Below the pieces are notes generated by a model. The model was not told the DNA's origin. It searched no databases and saw only the letters and a program-made list of their open reading frames with translations. A DNA stretch of 53,678 nt from CAZJDV01 sp964544865 (GTDB lineage: Bacteria > Chloroflexota > Dehalococcoidia > Lucifugimonadales > CAJWER01): the NCBI GenBank assembly GCA_964544865.1, contig CAZJDV010000008.1, positions 1 to 53,678 of the forward strand. The letters run 5' to 3'. The translations under genes and the position numbers were made by a program. This document shows positions 8,876-16,034 of this stretch, piece by piece (positions within the stretch are counted from its first letter, which is position 1; the number at the start of each line of letters is the position of its first letter).

Positions 8876-8934
8876 CCCTTCGACAAGCACAGGGCGATCC
8901 GGGGGGAGAGCTCCGCTCATGGTGAGCCCGTGCG
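8876..8934 (-). repeat. REP-like palindromic core, third degenerate copy
   Basis: The stretch beginning CCCTTCGACAAGCACAGGGC and including CTCCGCTCATGGTGAGC aligns with the central part of MITE copy B but lacks the terminal inverted repeats. It therefore looks like the REP-like core alone. The remaining non-coding sequence between 8589 and 8945 holds nothing else I can identify. Confidence 0.5.
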
Positions 8935-8945
8935 CAGGCCGGGGA

Positions 8946-9593
8946 TCACTCGTCCGATATGTGATCCGAAGAGGCCCGGCCCTCCTGGTCTGCTTGAGGT
9001 CCCCCTCTCCTGTCCTGGTACAGCCGCTTCCAGGTCTGACGGTCGGTCTCCATCAGTACGAAGTCCAGGCCGCCGCGCCTCACCTGCTTCACCTCGCGGA
9101 ACCCCGATTTGGCGAAGCTTCGGCGCGCCCGGTGGTTCCAGTCAAGCGTGTGGAGATACACGACCTGGAGCGAGGTGGTGATGAAGATGTGGGTGAGCAA
9201 CGAGTCCACCGCGTCGGTTCCGTAGCCCTTGTCCCAGTATTCTCGCTCTCCGATCATGATGCCCAGCTCGGCGCGGGCGCGTCTGTAGTCTATGTCATAG
9301 AACATACAGTTGCCGATGTGCCTGCCGTCGAGGTTGTCGACAGCCAGCCGCTTGGATGTCCGGTTGGAGTAAATCAGCTCCTCCTTCGAAAACTTCAAGA
9401 AGTCTTCGAAGGACATCCGGATTGGCCGGGTCGCGTCCAGGCTCGCCAGCTCTTCGTCTGTGCGCCAGGCATAGTCGTCGGGGGCGTCTTCGACGCGCTT
9501 CTCCCTGATGACGACCTTATCCCCTCGCGCAACAGCCTGTCCCTCTTGCTCTGGCTTCGATCTACCGCGAAGCCATGGAAAGGCCTTTTTCAA
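8946..9593 (-). CDS. GNAT-family N-acetyltransferase (RimJ/RimL-like)
   Basis: A 215-residue protein. After a basic, charged N-terminal stretch of about 25 residues comes a GNAT fold with VVIREKRVEDAPDDYAWRTD at the start, the acetyl-CoA-binding region GEREYWDKGYGTDAV and the C-terminal NHRARRSFAKSGFREV. This is the arrangement of RimJ/RimL-type enzymes that acetylate protein N-termini or small amines. The TTG start at 9593 follows GAGG and overlaps the upstream Nudix gene by 32 bases, so the pair is probably one transcript. Substrate unknown. Confidence 0.83.
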   Translation of the reverse strand: MKKAFPWLRGRSKPEQEGQAVARGDKVVIREKRVEDAPDDYAWRTDEELASLDATRPIRMSFEDFLKFSKEELIYSNRTSKRLAVDNLDGRHIGNCMFYDIDYRRARAELGIMIGEREYWDKGYGTDAVDSLLTHIFITTSLQVVYLHTLDWNHRARRSFAKSGFREVKQVRRGGLDFVLMETDRQTWKRLYQDRRGGPQADQEGRASSDHISDE

Positions 9594-9999
9594 GAACTTC
9601 TACCTCATTCTCATACGTCATGACCGTCCGCGCCTCGGCGACGGCAAACCACTGCACCCGGTCGAACTCTTGGTCATGTCGCGACGTGTTCCCGCCGGTC
9701 GCGGACATCAGGTAGTACCAGACGGTCTTGTGGCACGTGGCGCCATCACCGGGGCGAACGAACTCGTATTTGGTAGTACCTATGTATTCTACGATCGCCA
9801 CTTCCAGGCCGGTCTCCTCGCGAACCTCTCGCAAGGCGGTCTGCTCGTGGGTCTCGCCCGGCTCGGGCGTCCCCTTGGGGAGCACCCATATCGCCGGCGA
9901 GTCCCTTCCGCAAAGCGCGACCTCGCCACCGTTATCACCGGCCCTGTGCACGACGCCACCGGAGGACTCGATTCGTACTACGCCCCTTTTCGGAATCAT
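9562..9999 (-). CDS. Nudix hydrolase
   Basis: A 145-residue protein with a complete Nudix box: glycine in LPKGTPEPGE, then seven residues to REVREETGLEV, satisfying GX5EX7REUXEEXGU. Nudix enzymes hydrolyse nucleoside diphosphates linked to another group, with Mg held by the REEE glutamates. The ATG at 9999 is chosen over a TTG one codon upstream because GGAG lies at correct distance. Which nucleotide it acts on cannot be read from sequence. It is upstream of and overlaps the GNAT gene. Confidence 0.9.
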   Translation of the reverse strand: MIPKRGVVRIESSGGVVHRAGDNGGEVALCGRDSPAIWVLPKGTPEPGETHEQTALREVREETGLEVAIVEYIGTTKYEFVRPGDGATCHKTVWYYLMSATGGNTSRHDQEFDRVQWFAVAEARTVMTYENEVEVLEKGLSMASR

Positions 10000-10190
10000 C
10001 AAGCTCCAGATACGACTGTCTACGGGCCATTCTATGGGCCTAGCTACGAATGCGTCAAGGCTACAGGCGGTGTGGCTCCTTCGAGCATTTCACCCAGACT
10101 CTTGTTGTGTTTACCATGTCAAGGGATTCTACGTTGTCGGCTTTGAAGTAGGCGTCTCCATTGAGTTCGAGACCAACGCAAAGGCAGAAC

Positions 10191-10472
10191 GTGAAAAATA
10201 CAGTGCGCTTGCAGTTCGAGATTCCACAAGATAGGCTCCCGGCGCTTGACGCTCTGGTGGAAGACACCGGCATCAGGACGCGGACAGAGCTGTTCAACGA
10301 CGCGATGAATTTGCTCAAGAGGGTCGTCAGGCAGCGCAAGAACGGGCGAGCGATCGCGTCCATAGATTACGACTGCAACAGCTTTCGCGAGTTGGTGATG
10401 CCGATCCTAGAGGAAATTGAACGGTCCCATACGGACTCCCGTGTGAGCCCCCCTTTGGCCCCACGCGCGTAA
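10191..10472 (+). CDS. Orphan ribbon-helix-helix-like protein
   Basis: A 93-residue protein beginning with the strand-helix pattern NTVRLQFEIPQDRLPALDAL and then TGIRTRTELFNDAMNLLKR, which fits a ribbon-helix-helix fold like CopG-type regulators. A C-terminal acidic helix (SFRELVMPILEEIERS) follows. The GTG at 10191 is preferred because AAAGGC lies just upstream; a TTG at 10161 would add ten residues. No toxin gene is adjacent, so it is either a solo regulator or an antitoxin that lost its partner. Function is not known. Confidence 0.55.
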   Translation: MKNTVRLQFEIPQDRLPALDALVEDTGIRTRTELFNDAMNLLKRVVRQRKNGRAIASIDYDCNSFRELVMPILEEIERSHTDSRVSPPLAPRA

Positions 10473-10511
10473 TCGCCTCATGGCCCCATGCATGAAGCGG
10501 GAATCTTGGTA

Positions 10512-10844
10512 ATGGGGGACGAGCGGAGCAACGTCCAATTTCGTGCGGAGACACCTGACGTAATTCAGGTAGACGAATTGGCTGTTCATGAGCACAAGCA
10601 ATGAATCCTGCTCCGCTATGCGGTCGTCGCCGTCGTCCTTGCGTTGTACAGCGTCACGCTGTTAGGCACGCTCGCACTTCTATATCTTGCCGGACTTGGG
10701 CACGTTTCATTCAGCGACAAGATATTGCTGCCCGTTGTCGCAGTTTTCGCAGGTGAGCTTGGAGTGGGGGGCAATACTCATGCAGATTGTAAAGAACCTC
10801 TTTTCCAGCTCTTGACTATCACTGGCTTTTCCATAACAATGTAG
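10512..10844 (+). pseudogene. Possible broken small membrane protein
   Basis: An ATG at 10512 opens a frame of 30 residues ending VDELAVHEHKQ, then an in-frame TGA at 10602-10604. The same frame then continues for about 50 residues with strongly hydrophobic sequence (LLRYAVVAVVLALYSVTLLG, then DKILLPVVAVFAGELG), enough for two membrane spans. At about 10770 the sensible continuation appears in the next frame (GAILMQIVKNLFSSS, then stop). One stop and one frameshift would thus separate three parts of a plausible protein of about 100 residues. This could be a decayed gene or chance; no family is recognised. Confidence 0.3.
10812..10840 (+). promoter_or_regulatory. Probable promoter of the pyr operon
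   Basis: TTGACT (10812-10817) is followed after 16 bases by TAACAAT (10834-10840). Transcription from about 10847 would give a leader of roughly 135 bases, into which the whole PyrR attenuator fits. The -10 is imperfect. Position relative to the attenuator is the main support. Confidence 0.45.
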
Positions 10845-10870
10845 CGGTAGATAAGCAGATCCAGCGGTCC

Positions 10871-10981
10871 TTTAAGTCAGTCCCGCGAGGCTGGCAAGGC
10901 GCGAAATAGCTACAGGTCTCGGGCCCGTTGGGGCGCGAGCCGAGTTTCGACCTCTTGCCGGCGATTGGCAAGGGGGTTTTT
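10871..10981 (+). promoter_or_regulatory. PyrR-binding attenuator of the pyr operon
   Basis: AGTCCCGCGAGGCT (10879-10892) is an exact match to the PyrR-binding loop consensus ARUCCNGNGAGGYU, closed by GTCAG/CTGGC pairs. A terminator follows: CCTCTTGCC (10951-10959) pairs with GGCAAGGGG (10967-10975) around a 7-base loop, then TTTTT. The sequence GGCAAGG at 10893-10899, part of which closes the PyrR hairpin, can instead pair with CTTGCC of the terminator, giving an antiterminator. With UMP/UTP bound, PyrR should hold the first hairpin, free the terminator arm and stop expression. The terminator arm also contains the AAGGGGG Shine-Dalgarno for pyrR. Confidence 0.88.
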
Positions 10982-10982
10982 C

Positions 10983-11516
10983 TTGTCCAGACCAATTCTC
11001 GAGCCAAGCGAGATCAGGCGAGCCCTGACCCGCATCGCCCACGAGGTCCTCGAGCGTAACGGGGGCGCCTCGGACCTGGTGCTTGTCGGCGTGCACACAC
11101 GAGGGGTGCCGCTGGCCAGGCGCCTGTCGAGGCTGATCGAGGGGCTCGAGGGCCACGCCCCGCCCGTGGGGGCGCTGGATATCGGCCTCTACCGCGACGA
11201 CATCTCCCGGTCGAGGCCGTCGATGCGCCCGACGGACATCCCCACGCCAATCGATGACCGGATCGTCGTGCTGGTGGACGACGTGCTCTTCACGGGCAGG
11301 ACCATTCGCGCGGCCCTTGACGCCCTCAACGACTTCGGGCGGCCCCGCCAGGTCCAGCTAACCGCGCTTGTGGACCGGGGCCATCGGGAGCTCCCCATAA
11401 GACCCGACTACGTGGGCAAGAACGCACCTACTTCTTTGGACGAGAAGGTCCATGTCCTCCTGGAGGAGATCGACGGCTCGGACGAGGTACTGCTCTCCAG
11501 AGGGGAGCGGCCGTGA
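10983..11516 (+). CDS. pyrR: PyrR: pyr operon attenuation regulator / uracil phosphoribosyltransferase
   Basis: A 177-residue phosphoribosyltransferase-fold protein. The PRPP-binding motif is VVLVDDVLFTGRTIRAAL, and LVLVGVHTRGVPLARRL near the N-terminus is characteristic of PyrR. It binds pyr leader RNA in response to UMP and can make UMP from uracil. The start is taken as TTG at 10983, six bases after AAGGGGG; an earlier in-frame TTG at 10965 lies inside the attenuator hairpin and is unlikely. Its stop overlaps the pyrB GTG by four bases (GTGA). It is preceded by its own target RNA element. Confidence 0.94.
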   Translation: MSRPILEPSEIRRALTRIAHEVLERNGGASDLVLVGVHTRGVPLARRLSRLIEGLEGHAPPVGALDIGLYRDDISRSRPSMRPTDIPTPIDDRIVVLVDDVLFTGRTIRAALDALNDFGRPRQVQLTALVDRGHRELPIRPDYVGKNAPTSLDEKVHVLLEEIDGSDEVLLSRGERP

Positions 11517-12532
11517 CTCAAGCCGGCCCGCTGGAGCATAGCCGGGATTTGCCTCGCGCCGCGCCGCCGCCCCTGCAGGGACGCCGCCACGTGCTGGACC
11601 TCGACGATTTTACCCGCCGCGAGATAGAAGAGGTCTTGCAGAACGCCACCGCAATGATGGAGGTGCTGCGACGGGACATCCGAAAGGTCCCGGTCCTTCG
11701 CGGCAAGACCATAGTCACGCTGTTCCAGGAGCCCAGCACGCGCACCCGCGTGTCCTTCGAGCAGGCGGGCAAGATACTGAGCGCCGACGTCATAAACGTG
11801 TCGGCCAGCGGCAGCAGCTCGGAGAAGGGCGAGTCCCTGCACAACTCGGCCCTGACCCTGCAGGCGATGAACGCCGACATCATCGTGCTGCGCCACCCCC
11901 ACGCCGGATCTCCCCACTTTCTCTCCCGGCATCTGTCGGCGTCGGTAATCAACGCCGGTGACGGCTCGCACGCCCACCCCACGCAGGCGCTGCTTGACAT
12001 GTACACCATCCAGAGCCACCTGGGACGAATCGAGGGCCTGAAGGTGGTGATCGTCGGAGACATACTGTACAGCCGCGTCGCCCGGTCCAATCTCTGGGGC
12101 CTGACGAAGATGGGCGCGGAGGTCGTGCTGTGCGCGCCGCCCACCCTCATGCCCCTGGACCTGGTCAACGGGTTCCGGGCCGTCGAGGGCCACCCCTTCG
12201 CCTCCATCCAGACGGAGGTCAACGTCGAGCGGGCCATGCAGGGCGCCGACGCGGTGATGGCGCTGCGGCTCCAGCGCGAACGTCAGAAGGCCGGGCACCT
12301 TCCGACGCTGCGTGAGTACTCGAGGACGTATGGCATCAACCAGAAGCGCCTGGAGCTAGCCAAACCCGAGGTCCTGGTCATGCACCCAGGCCCGATGAAC
12401 GAGGGCGTCGAGATCGACCCCGAGGTCGCCCACGGTGTACGGTCCGTCATCGAAGAGCAAGTCACCAACGGCATCGCGGTACGAATGGCGCTGCTATACG
12501 GGCTGATCACGCAGCCGCACGGCGCGACTTAG
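11513..12532 (+). CDS. pyrB: Aspartate carbamoyltransferase catalytic subunit
   Basis: A 339-residue ATCase catalytic chain. The carbamoyl-phosphate loop FQEPSTRTRVSF and the second signature HPTQALLDMYTI are intact; the C-terminal VMHPGPMNEGVEI is typical. It condenses carbamoyl phosphate and aspartate in the cytoplasm, the first committed step to UMP. The N-terminus carries an extra ~25 residues before RHVLDLDDF compared with the shortest family members. GTG start in a GTGA overlap with pyrR indicates coupling. No pyrI regulatory subunit is seen; control is by PyrR. Confidence 0.96.
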   Translation: MTQAGPLEHSRDLPRAAPPPLQGRRHVLDLDDFTRREIEEVLQNATAMMEVLRRDIRKVPVLRGKTIVTLFQEPSTRTRVSFEQAGKILSADVINVSASGSSSEKGESLHNSALTLQAMNADIIVLRHPHAGSPHFLSRHLSASVINAGDGSHAHPTQALLDMYTIQSHLGRIEGLKVVIVGDILYSRVARSNLWGLTKMGAEVVLCAPPTLMPLDLVNGFRAVEGHPFASIQTEVNVERAMQGADAVMALRLQRERQKAGHLPTLREYSRTYGINQKRLELAKPEVLVMHPGPMNEGVEIDPEVAHGVRSVIEEQVTNGIAVRMALLYGLITQPHGAT

Positions 12533-12585
12533 CGGCGATCGAGAGCGGCGCCTTACAGTCCGCCGCACGATGTGGAAAGGAATAC

Positions 12586-13929
12586 ATGGATCCCATACTC
12601 ATCAGGGGCGGACGGGTGATCGACCCCGCCCAGGGTATCGATCGGACGGCAGATCTGCTGTTGGCCGAAGGCGTCGTGCGGGGCGTGTACGGGCGGCGGG
12701 CGGCGCCGTCCGGCGCCAGGGTCATCGACGCCGAGGGCATGGTCGTATGCCCCGGATTCATCGACCTGCACTGCCACCTGCGGGAGCCCGGCTTCGAGTA
12801 CAGAGAGACAATCGCCACCGGGACGCTGGCGGCCGCCAGGGGCGGCTTCACCGCCGTCTGCGCCATGCCCAACACGGAACCGGTAATAGATTCGCGGGCT
12901 CTCGTCGACTTCGTCCTGCGCAGGGCGCGCGAGGAGGCCTCCGTCCGCGTCATGGTGATCGGCGCGGTGACAAAGGGAAGCAAGGGCACGGGCCTGGTGG
13001 AGATGGCGGAGCTTGCCGAGACGGGCGTCGTCGGCTTCAGCGACGACGGCCACCCCGTGGCCGACCCCAACGTCATGCGCCAGGCCCTGAGCTACAGCTC
13101 GCCCCTCGGCCTGCCTGTAATCAACCATTGCGAGGCGCCCGAGCTTTCCGCGGGCGGCGCCGCCAACGAGGGGTGGATAGCCACCCGGCTGGGCCTCAAA
13201 GGCATCCCGAACGCGGCGGAGGAGGTCATGGTCGCGCGGGACATCTCCCTCGCCCAGACCACTGGGGGGCGGTTGCACATCGCCCACGCGAGCACCGCGG
13301 GGACGATGGACCTAGTGCGGCAGGCCAAGGAGAGGGGCTTGAACGTTACCTGCGAGGCGACCCCGCACCACCTGACCCTGAGCGACGAGGCCCTGCTGGG
13401 ACACGGGTCCAATAGGCGGGCGTTCGCGCCGTTGACCGGGTCCGCGTACGACACCAATGCCAAGGTGGCGCCGCCTCTGAGGGCCCGCGCTGACGTGGAT
13501 GCCGTGGTCCAGGCGCTGAAGGACGGCGTCGTCGACTTCATTGCGACCGACCACGCGCCCCACAACCAGGTCGAGAAGCTCTGCACCTTCGAGGAGGCGG
13601 CCAACGGCATCAGTGTGCTCGAGACCGCGCTGGGGTCGCTCATGTCGCTGGTCCACACCAAAGACCTGCCACTGCCGCTCTTGATCGACAAGCTGACCGC
13701 TGGGCCGGCGCGCTTCCTCGGCGTCGAGCTGGGCTCGCTCAAGCCGGGCGCGCCCGCCGACGTGACCATCTTCGACCCGGATGCCGAGTGGGTCGTGGAC
13801 GCCTCCACTTTCGCCTCCAAGGGCAAAAACACCCCCTTGGACGGCACGTCCCTCAAGGGCCAGGTCGTAACCACGATTGTAGGGGGCGTGGTGAAGTACG
13901 AGGAGGCAAACGCTGCAATCGCAGGGTAA
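12586..13929 (+). CDS. pyrC: Dihydroorotase (class I)
   Basis: A 447-residue metal hydrolase. Zinc and substrate residues are visible in DLHCHLREPGFEYRET, the GFSDDGHPV loop, VINHCEAPEL, LHIAHAST and IATDHAPHN. Class I dihydroorotases cyclise carbamoyl aspartate to dihydroorotate. The ATG follows GGAAA and lies 53 bases after pyrB. The last 17 bases overlap the proposed carA start. All catalytic residues are present, so it should be active and not a PyrC-like pseudo-subunit. Confidence 0.96.
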   Translation: MDPILIRGGRVIDPAQGIDRTADLLLAEGVVRGVYGRRAAPSGARVIDAEGMVVCPGFIDLHCHLREPGFEYRETIATGTLAAARGGFTAVCAMPNTEPVIDSRALVDFVLRRAREEASVRVMVIGAVTKGSKGTGLVEMAELAETGVVGFSDDGHPVADPNVMRQALSYSSPLGLPVINHCEAPELSAGGAANEGWIATRLGLKGIPNAAEEVMVARDISLAQTTGGRLHIAHASTAGTMDLVRQAKERGLNVTCEATPHHLTLSDEALLGHGSNRRAFAPLTGSAYDTNAKVAPPLRARADVDAVVQALKDGVVDFIATDHAPHNQVEKLCTFEEAANGISVLETALGSLMSLVHTKDLPLPLLIDKLTAGPARFLGVELGSLKPGAPADVTIFDPDAEWVVDASTFASKGKNTPLDGTSLKGQVVTTIVGGVVKYEEANAAIAG

Positions 13930-14967
13930 TCCCGCATCCCTGGTCCTAGAGGACGGCTCGGTTTACAGGGGCCGGGCCTTTGGCGCGGCGGTAGAGGCGT
14001 TCGGCGAGGTCGTCTTCAACACCTCCATGACCGGCTACCAGGNNNNNNNNNNCGATTGCGAGTCCCGCAGGGTCCAGGTGGCGGGGTTCGTGGTGCGGGA
14101 GCATAGCCCGCGCCCCAGCCACGCGCTGAGCACCTCCTCCCTCGACGAGTTCCTTCGCGCCCAGGGAGTGGCCGGTATCTCCGGCGTGGACACCCGCGCC
14201 ATCACCCGCAGGTTGCGCGCCCGCGGCGTGATGATGGGCACAATCACCACGAACGAGCCGCCCGGGAGGGCGCTTGCCCGTCTCCGGGACCTACCTGGCT
14301 ACGGCGAAGTCGATTTCGTCGCGCGGGTGAGCACGCCGGAGCCATATGATTGGACCCAGTCCACGCCAGAGACGGGCCCCGTGGAGGCGGGAAGGCGGAT
14401 CGTCGTGGACGACTTGGGCCTGAAATACAACATCCTGCGGATCCTGCACTCCAGGGGATGCGAGGTCATCGCGATGCCGGCCGGGGCATCGGCCAAGGAG
14501 ATTCTTGCTCGCAAGCCGGACGGCGTGGTGCTGTCGCCCGGACCGGGGGACCCGGACCTGCTGGACCATGCGATCGGCACGGCCCGCGGGATACTGGGCA
14601 GGGTGCCGGTGCTGGGTATATGCCTGGGCAACCAGGTCCTGGCAAGGGCCCTCGGCGGGCGCACGTTCAAGCTGAAGTTCGGGCATCGCGGCGGCAACCA
14701 CCCGGTCAAAGACCTGCGTACAGGCAGGGTGCACATCACCGCCCAGAACCACGGATACGCGGTGGACGCCGACAGCCTTCCTCCGGAGCTGGAGGTGAGC
14801 NNNNNNNNNNCCATGTCAACCTGAACGACGGCACCATCGAGGGGCTGCGCCACGCGTCGCTGCCCGCCATGGGCATCCAGTACCACTCGGAGGCGTCCCC
14901 CGGCCCGCTGGACAACGAGTACATATTCACGCAGTTCCTGGAGATGGTCGATGATGCGCGAGATTGA
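13913..14967 (+). CDS. carA: Carbamoyl-phosphate synthase small subunit (interrupted by two N runs)
   Basis: The glutaminase subunit of carbamoyl-phosphate synthase. The N-terminus reads SLVLEDGSVYRGRAFG ... FNTSMTGYQ, then a first N run; after it CESRRVQVAGFVVRE and the Class I amidotransferase domain with catalytic Cys in LGICLGNQV and His/Glu in QYHSEASPGP. No ATG, GTG or TTG opens the frame. AGGAGG at 13901-13906 lies six bases before CTG 13913, so CTG is the likely start. About 28 residues are missing at the first gap by comparison with family length. The frame changes at the second run, but EVS...HVNLNDGT would be continuous if the Ns and one duplicated C were removed. Confidence 0.9.
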
Positions 14968-15005
14968 TGCATACTAGTGGTGCAGAACTTTATTGAGGTG
15001 ATCTG

Positions 15006-15263
15006 ATGCGGACCACTCTCGATATCGATAGCAGTCTACTCGAAGAGGTCGTGGAGGCCACGGGCGAGAAGAGTAAAAGCAAGGCGGTCAATGAGGCGTT
15101 GGAGGAGTACGTGAGGGGAATCGCCTATGACAGGCTCCTGGCCATGGCAGGCACCGTCGAATTCGACTTGGCATGGGGCCTCTGGCGCCAGACCCGCCTG
15201 GGAGAACTGAGGAGTTTCGAGTCCGATGAGGACACCAACGTCCAGCCTCGTCCTGGTAGATAG
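15006..15263 (+). CDS. VapB-like antitoxin
   Basis: An 85-residue protein starting MRTTLDIDSSLLEEVVEAT and continuing KSKSKAVNEALEEYVRG, a standard VapB ribbon-helix-helix domain, followed by the toxin-binding tail. GAGGTGATC precedes the ATG. It starts only 38 bases after carA and its 3' end overlaps the toxin gene, so it would be carried on the pyr transcript unless it has its own promoter. None is obvious in the short gap. Confidence 0.85.
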   Translation: MRTTLDIDSSLLEEVVEATGEKSKSKAVNEALEEYVRGIAYDRLLAMAGTVEFDLAWGLWRQTRLGELRSFESDEDTNVQPRPGR

Positions 15264-15634
15264 CAGCCTGTGTATTGACTTCCTGTGGTATTCCGCCTCT
15301 CCGGGACGCTCTGAACTGGTGGAGCTAATGAAGAGACGGCTGGCCGCCACTACTGGAGTTGTATCCACGGAAGTCTTGCGTGGCGCGCGCTCGCCCGAGC
15401 TCTTCGCGCGTCTCGCACGGCTTCTGAATCGTGTCCATTACCTCGACGCCACACAGGCCGTCTGGGAAACGGTGGCGGAACTGGTATTCGCCCTCAAGTC
15501 GCGAGGGAAGGCCCTTCCGCTGCCAGACCTTGTCATAGGAGCCGTTGCTCTCCAGCACGGATGCCCGCTATACACCCTCGACCAGGACTTTCCAGCGAAT
15601 ACCGGGCCTCAAGCTGTACGAGCTCGCGCGCTAG
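15226..15634 (+). pseudogene. VapC-like PIN toxin with a 3' frameshift
   Basis: PIN-domain residues are visible: Asp in LVLVDSSLCIDFLW, Glu in VVSTEVLRG, Asp in LPLPDLVIGAVAL and Asp in LYTLDQDF. After QDF the frame reads through into unrelated sequence, but one base over it gives RIPGLKLYELAR and a stop at 15632-15634, the normal VapC ending. One extra base in TTCCAG near 15593 explains this. If real, the toxin has an abnormal C-terminal tail running to 15972. If a sequencing error, the gene is intact. It overlaps vapB by 38 bases. Confidence 0.75.
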
Positions 15635-16027
15635 ATGGCGCCTCTGGGGATGGCGGACACCCTCAAGGCCATCTCCTTCGACAGGGACGGCACGCCGTGG
15701 GACTTCGAGGGTGGACCGAAGGGCTCGGCCACGCCGCTGAACGTGGGCATGATGATCGCCATCAGGGACCGGGTTCACGACGAGCTTCGAGGGAAAGTAA
15801 CGGGCCAGAACACCGACGCCGTCGTGGCCGTGGGGCGCGCCATTTCATTCGTGTCCCCGCCGCCGGCAATGCGGCGGCGCTTGATATCACCGGCATACAG
15901 GCACGCCACGACAAGCGGTCGATCCCAGGGCTGTGTGCAGTCTCCCAGGTCCGAAAGGATGGAACTCACTGATGACTATGCCCGCACTCTGGCAAATGAG
16001 TTCGCAGATGTGATTAGATTAATTTGA
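15635..16027 (+). pseudogene. HAD-hydrolase remnant
   Basis: The start MADTLKAISFDRDGTPWDFE is the first motif of a haloacid dehalogenase-type phosphatase (DxDGT), with Pro where Leu is usual. LNVGMMIAIRDRVHDELRGK fits the following cap region, but the sequence between is short, and after about 15835 nothing resembles HAD motifs II-IV. The frame then passes through a GC-rich hairpin (15858-15879) and ends at 16027. This looks like a 5' fragment joined to unrelated DNA. No activity is expected. Confidence 0.5.
15858..15879. repeat. GC-rich hairpin at the HAD-remnant breakpoint
   Basis: CGCCGCCG (15858-15865) and CGGCGGCG (15872-15879) form a perfect 8-bp inverted repeat around a six-base loop. 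No T-run follows, so it is not a canonical terminator. It lies where HAD similarity ends and could mark a rearrangement junction. Confidence 0.4.
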
Positions 16028-16034
16028 ACCTCAT

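Noticed and set aside
12570..13415. Open frame overlapping the start of pyrC in another frame
   Set aside because: Low-complexity Arg/Gly-rich product; pyrC is clearly real.
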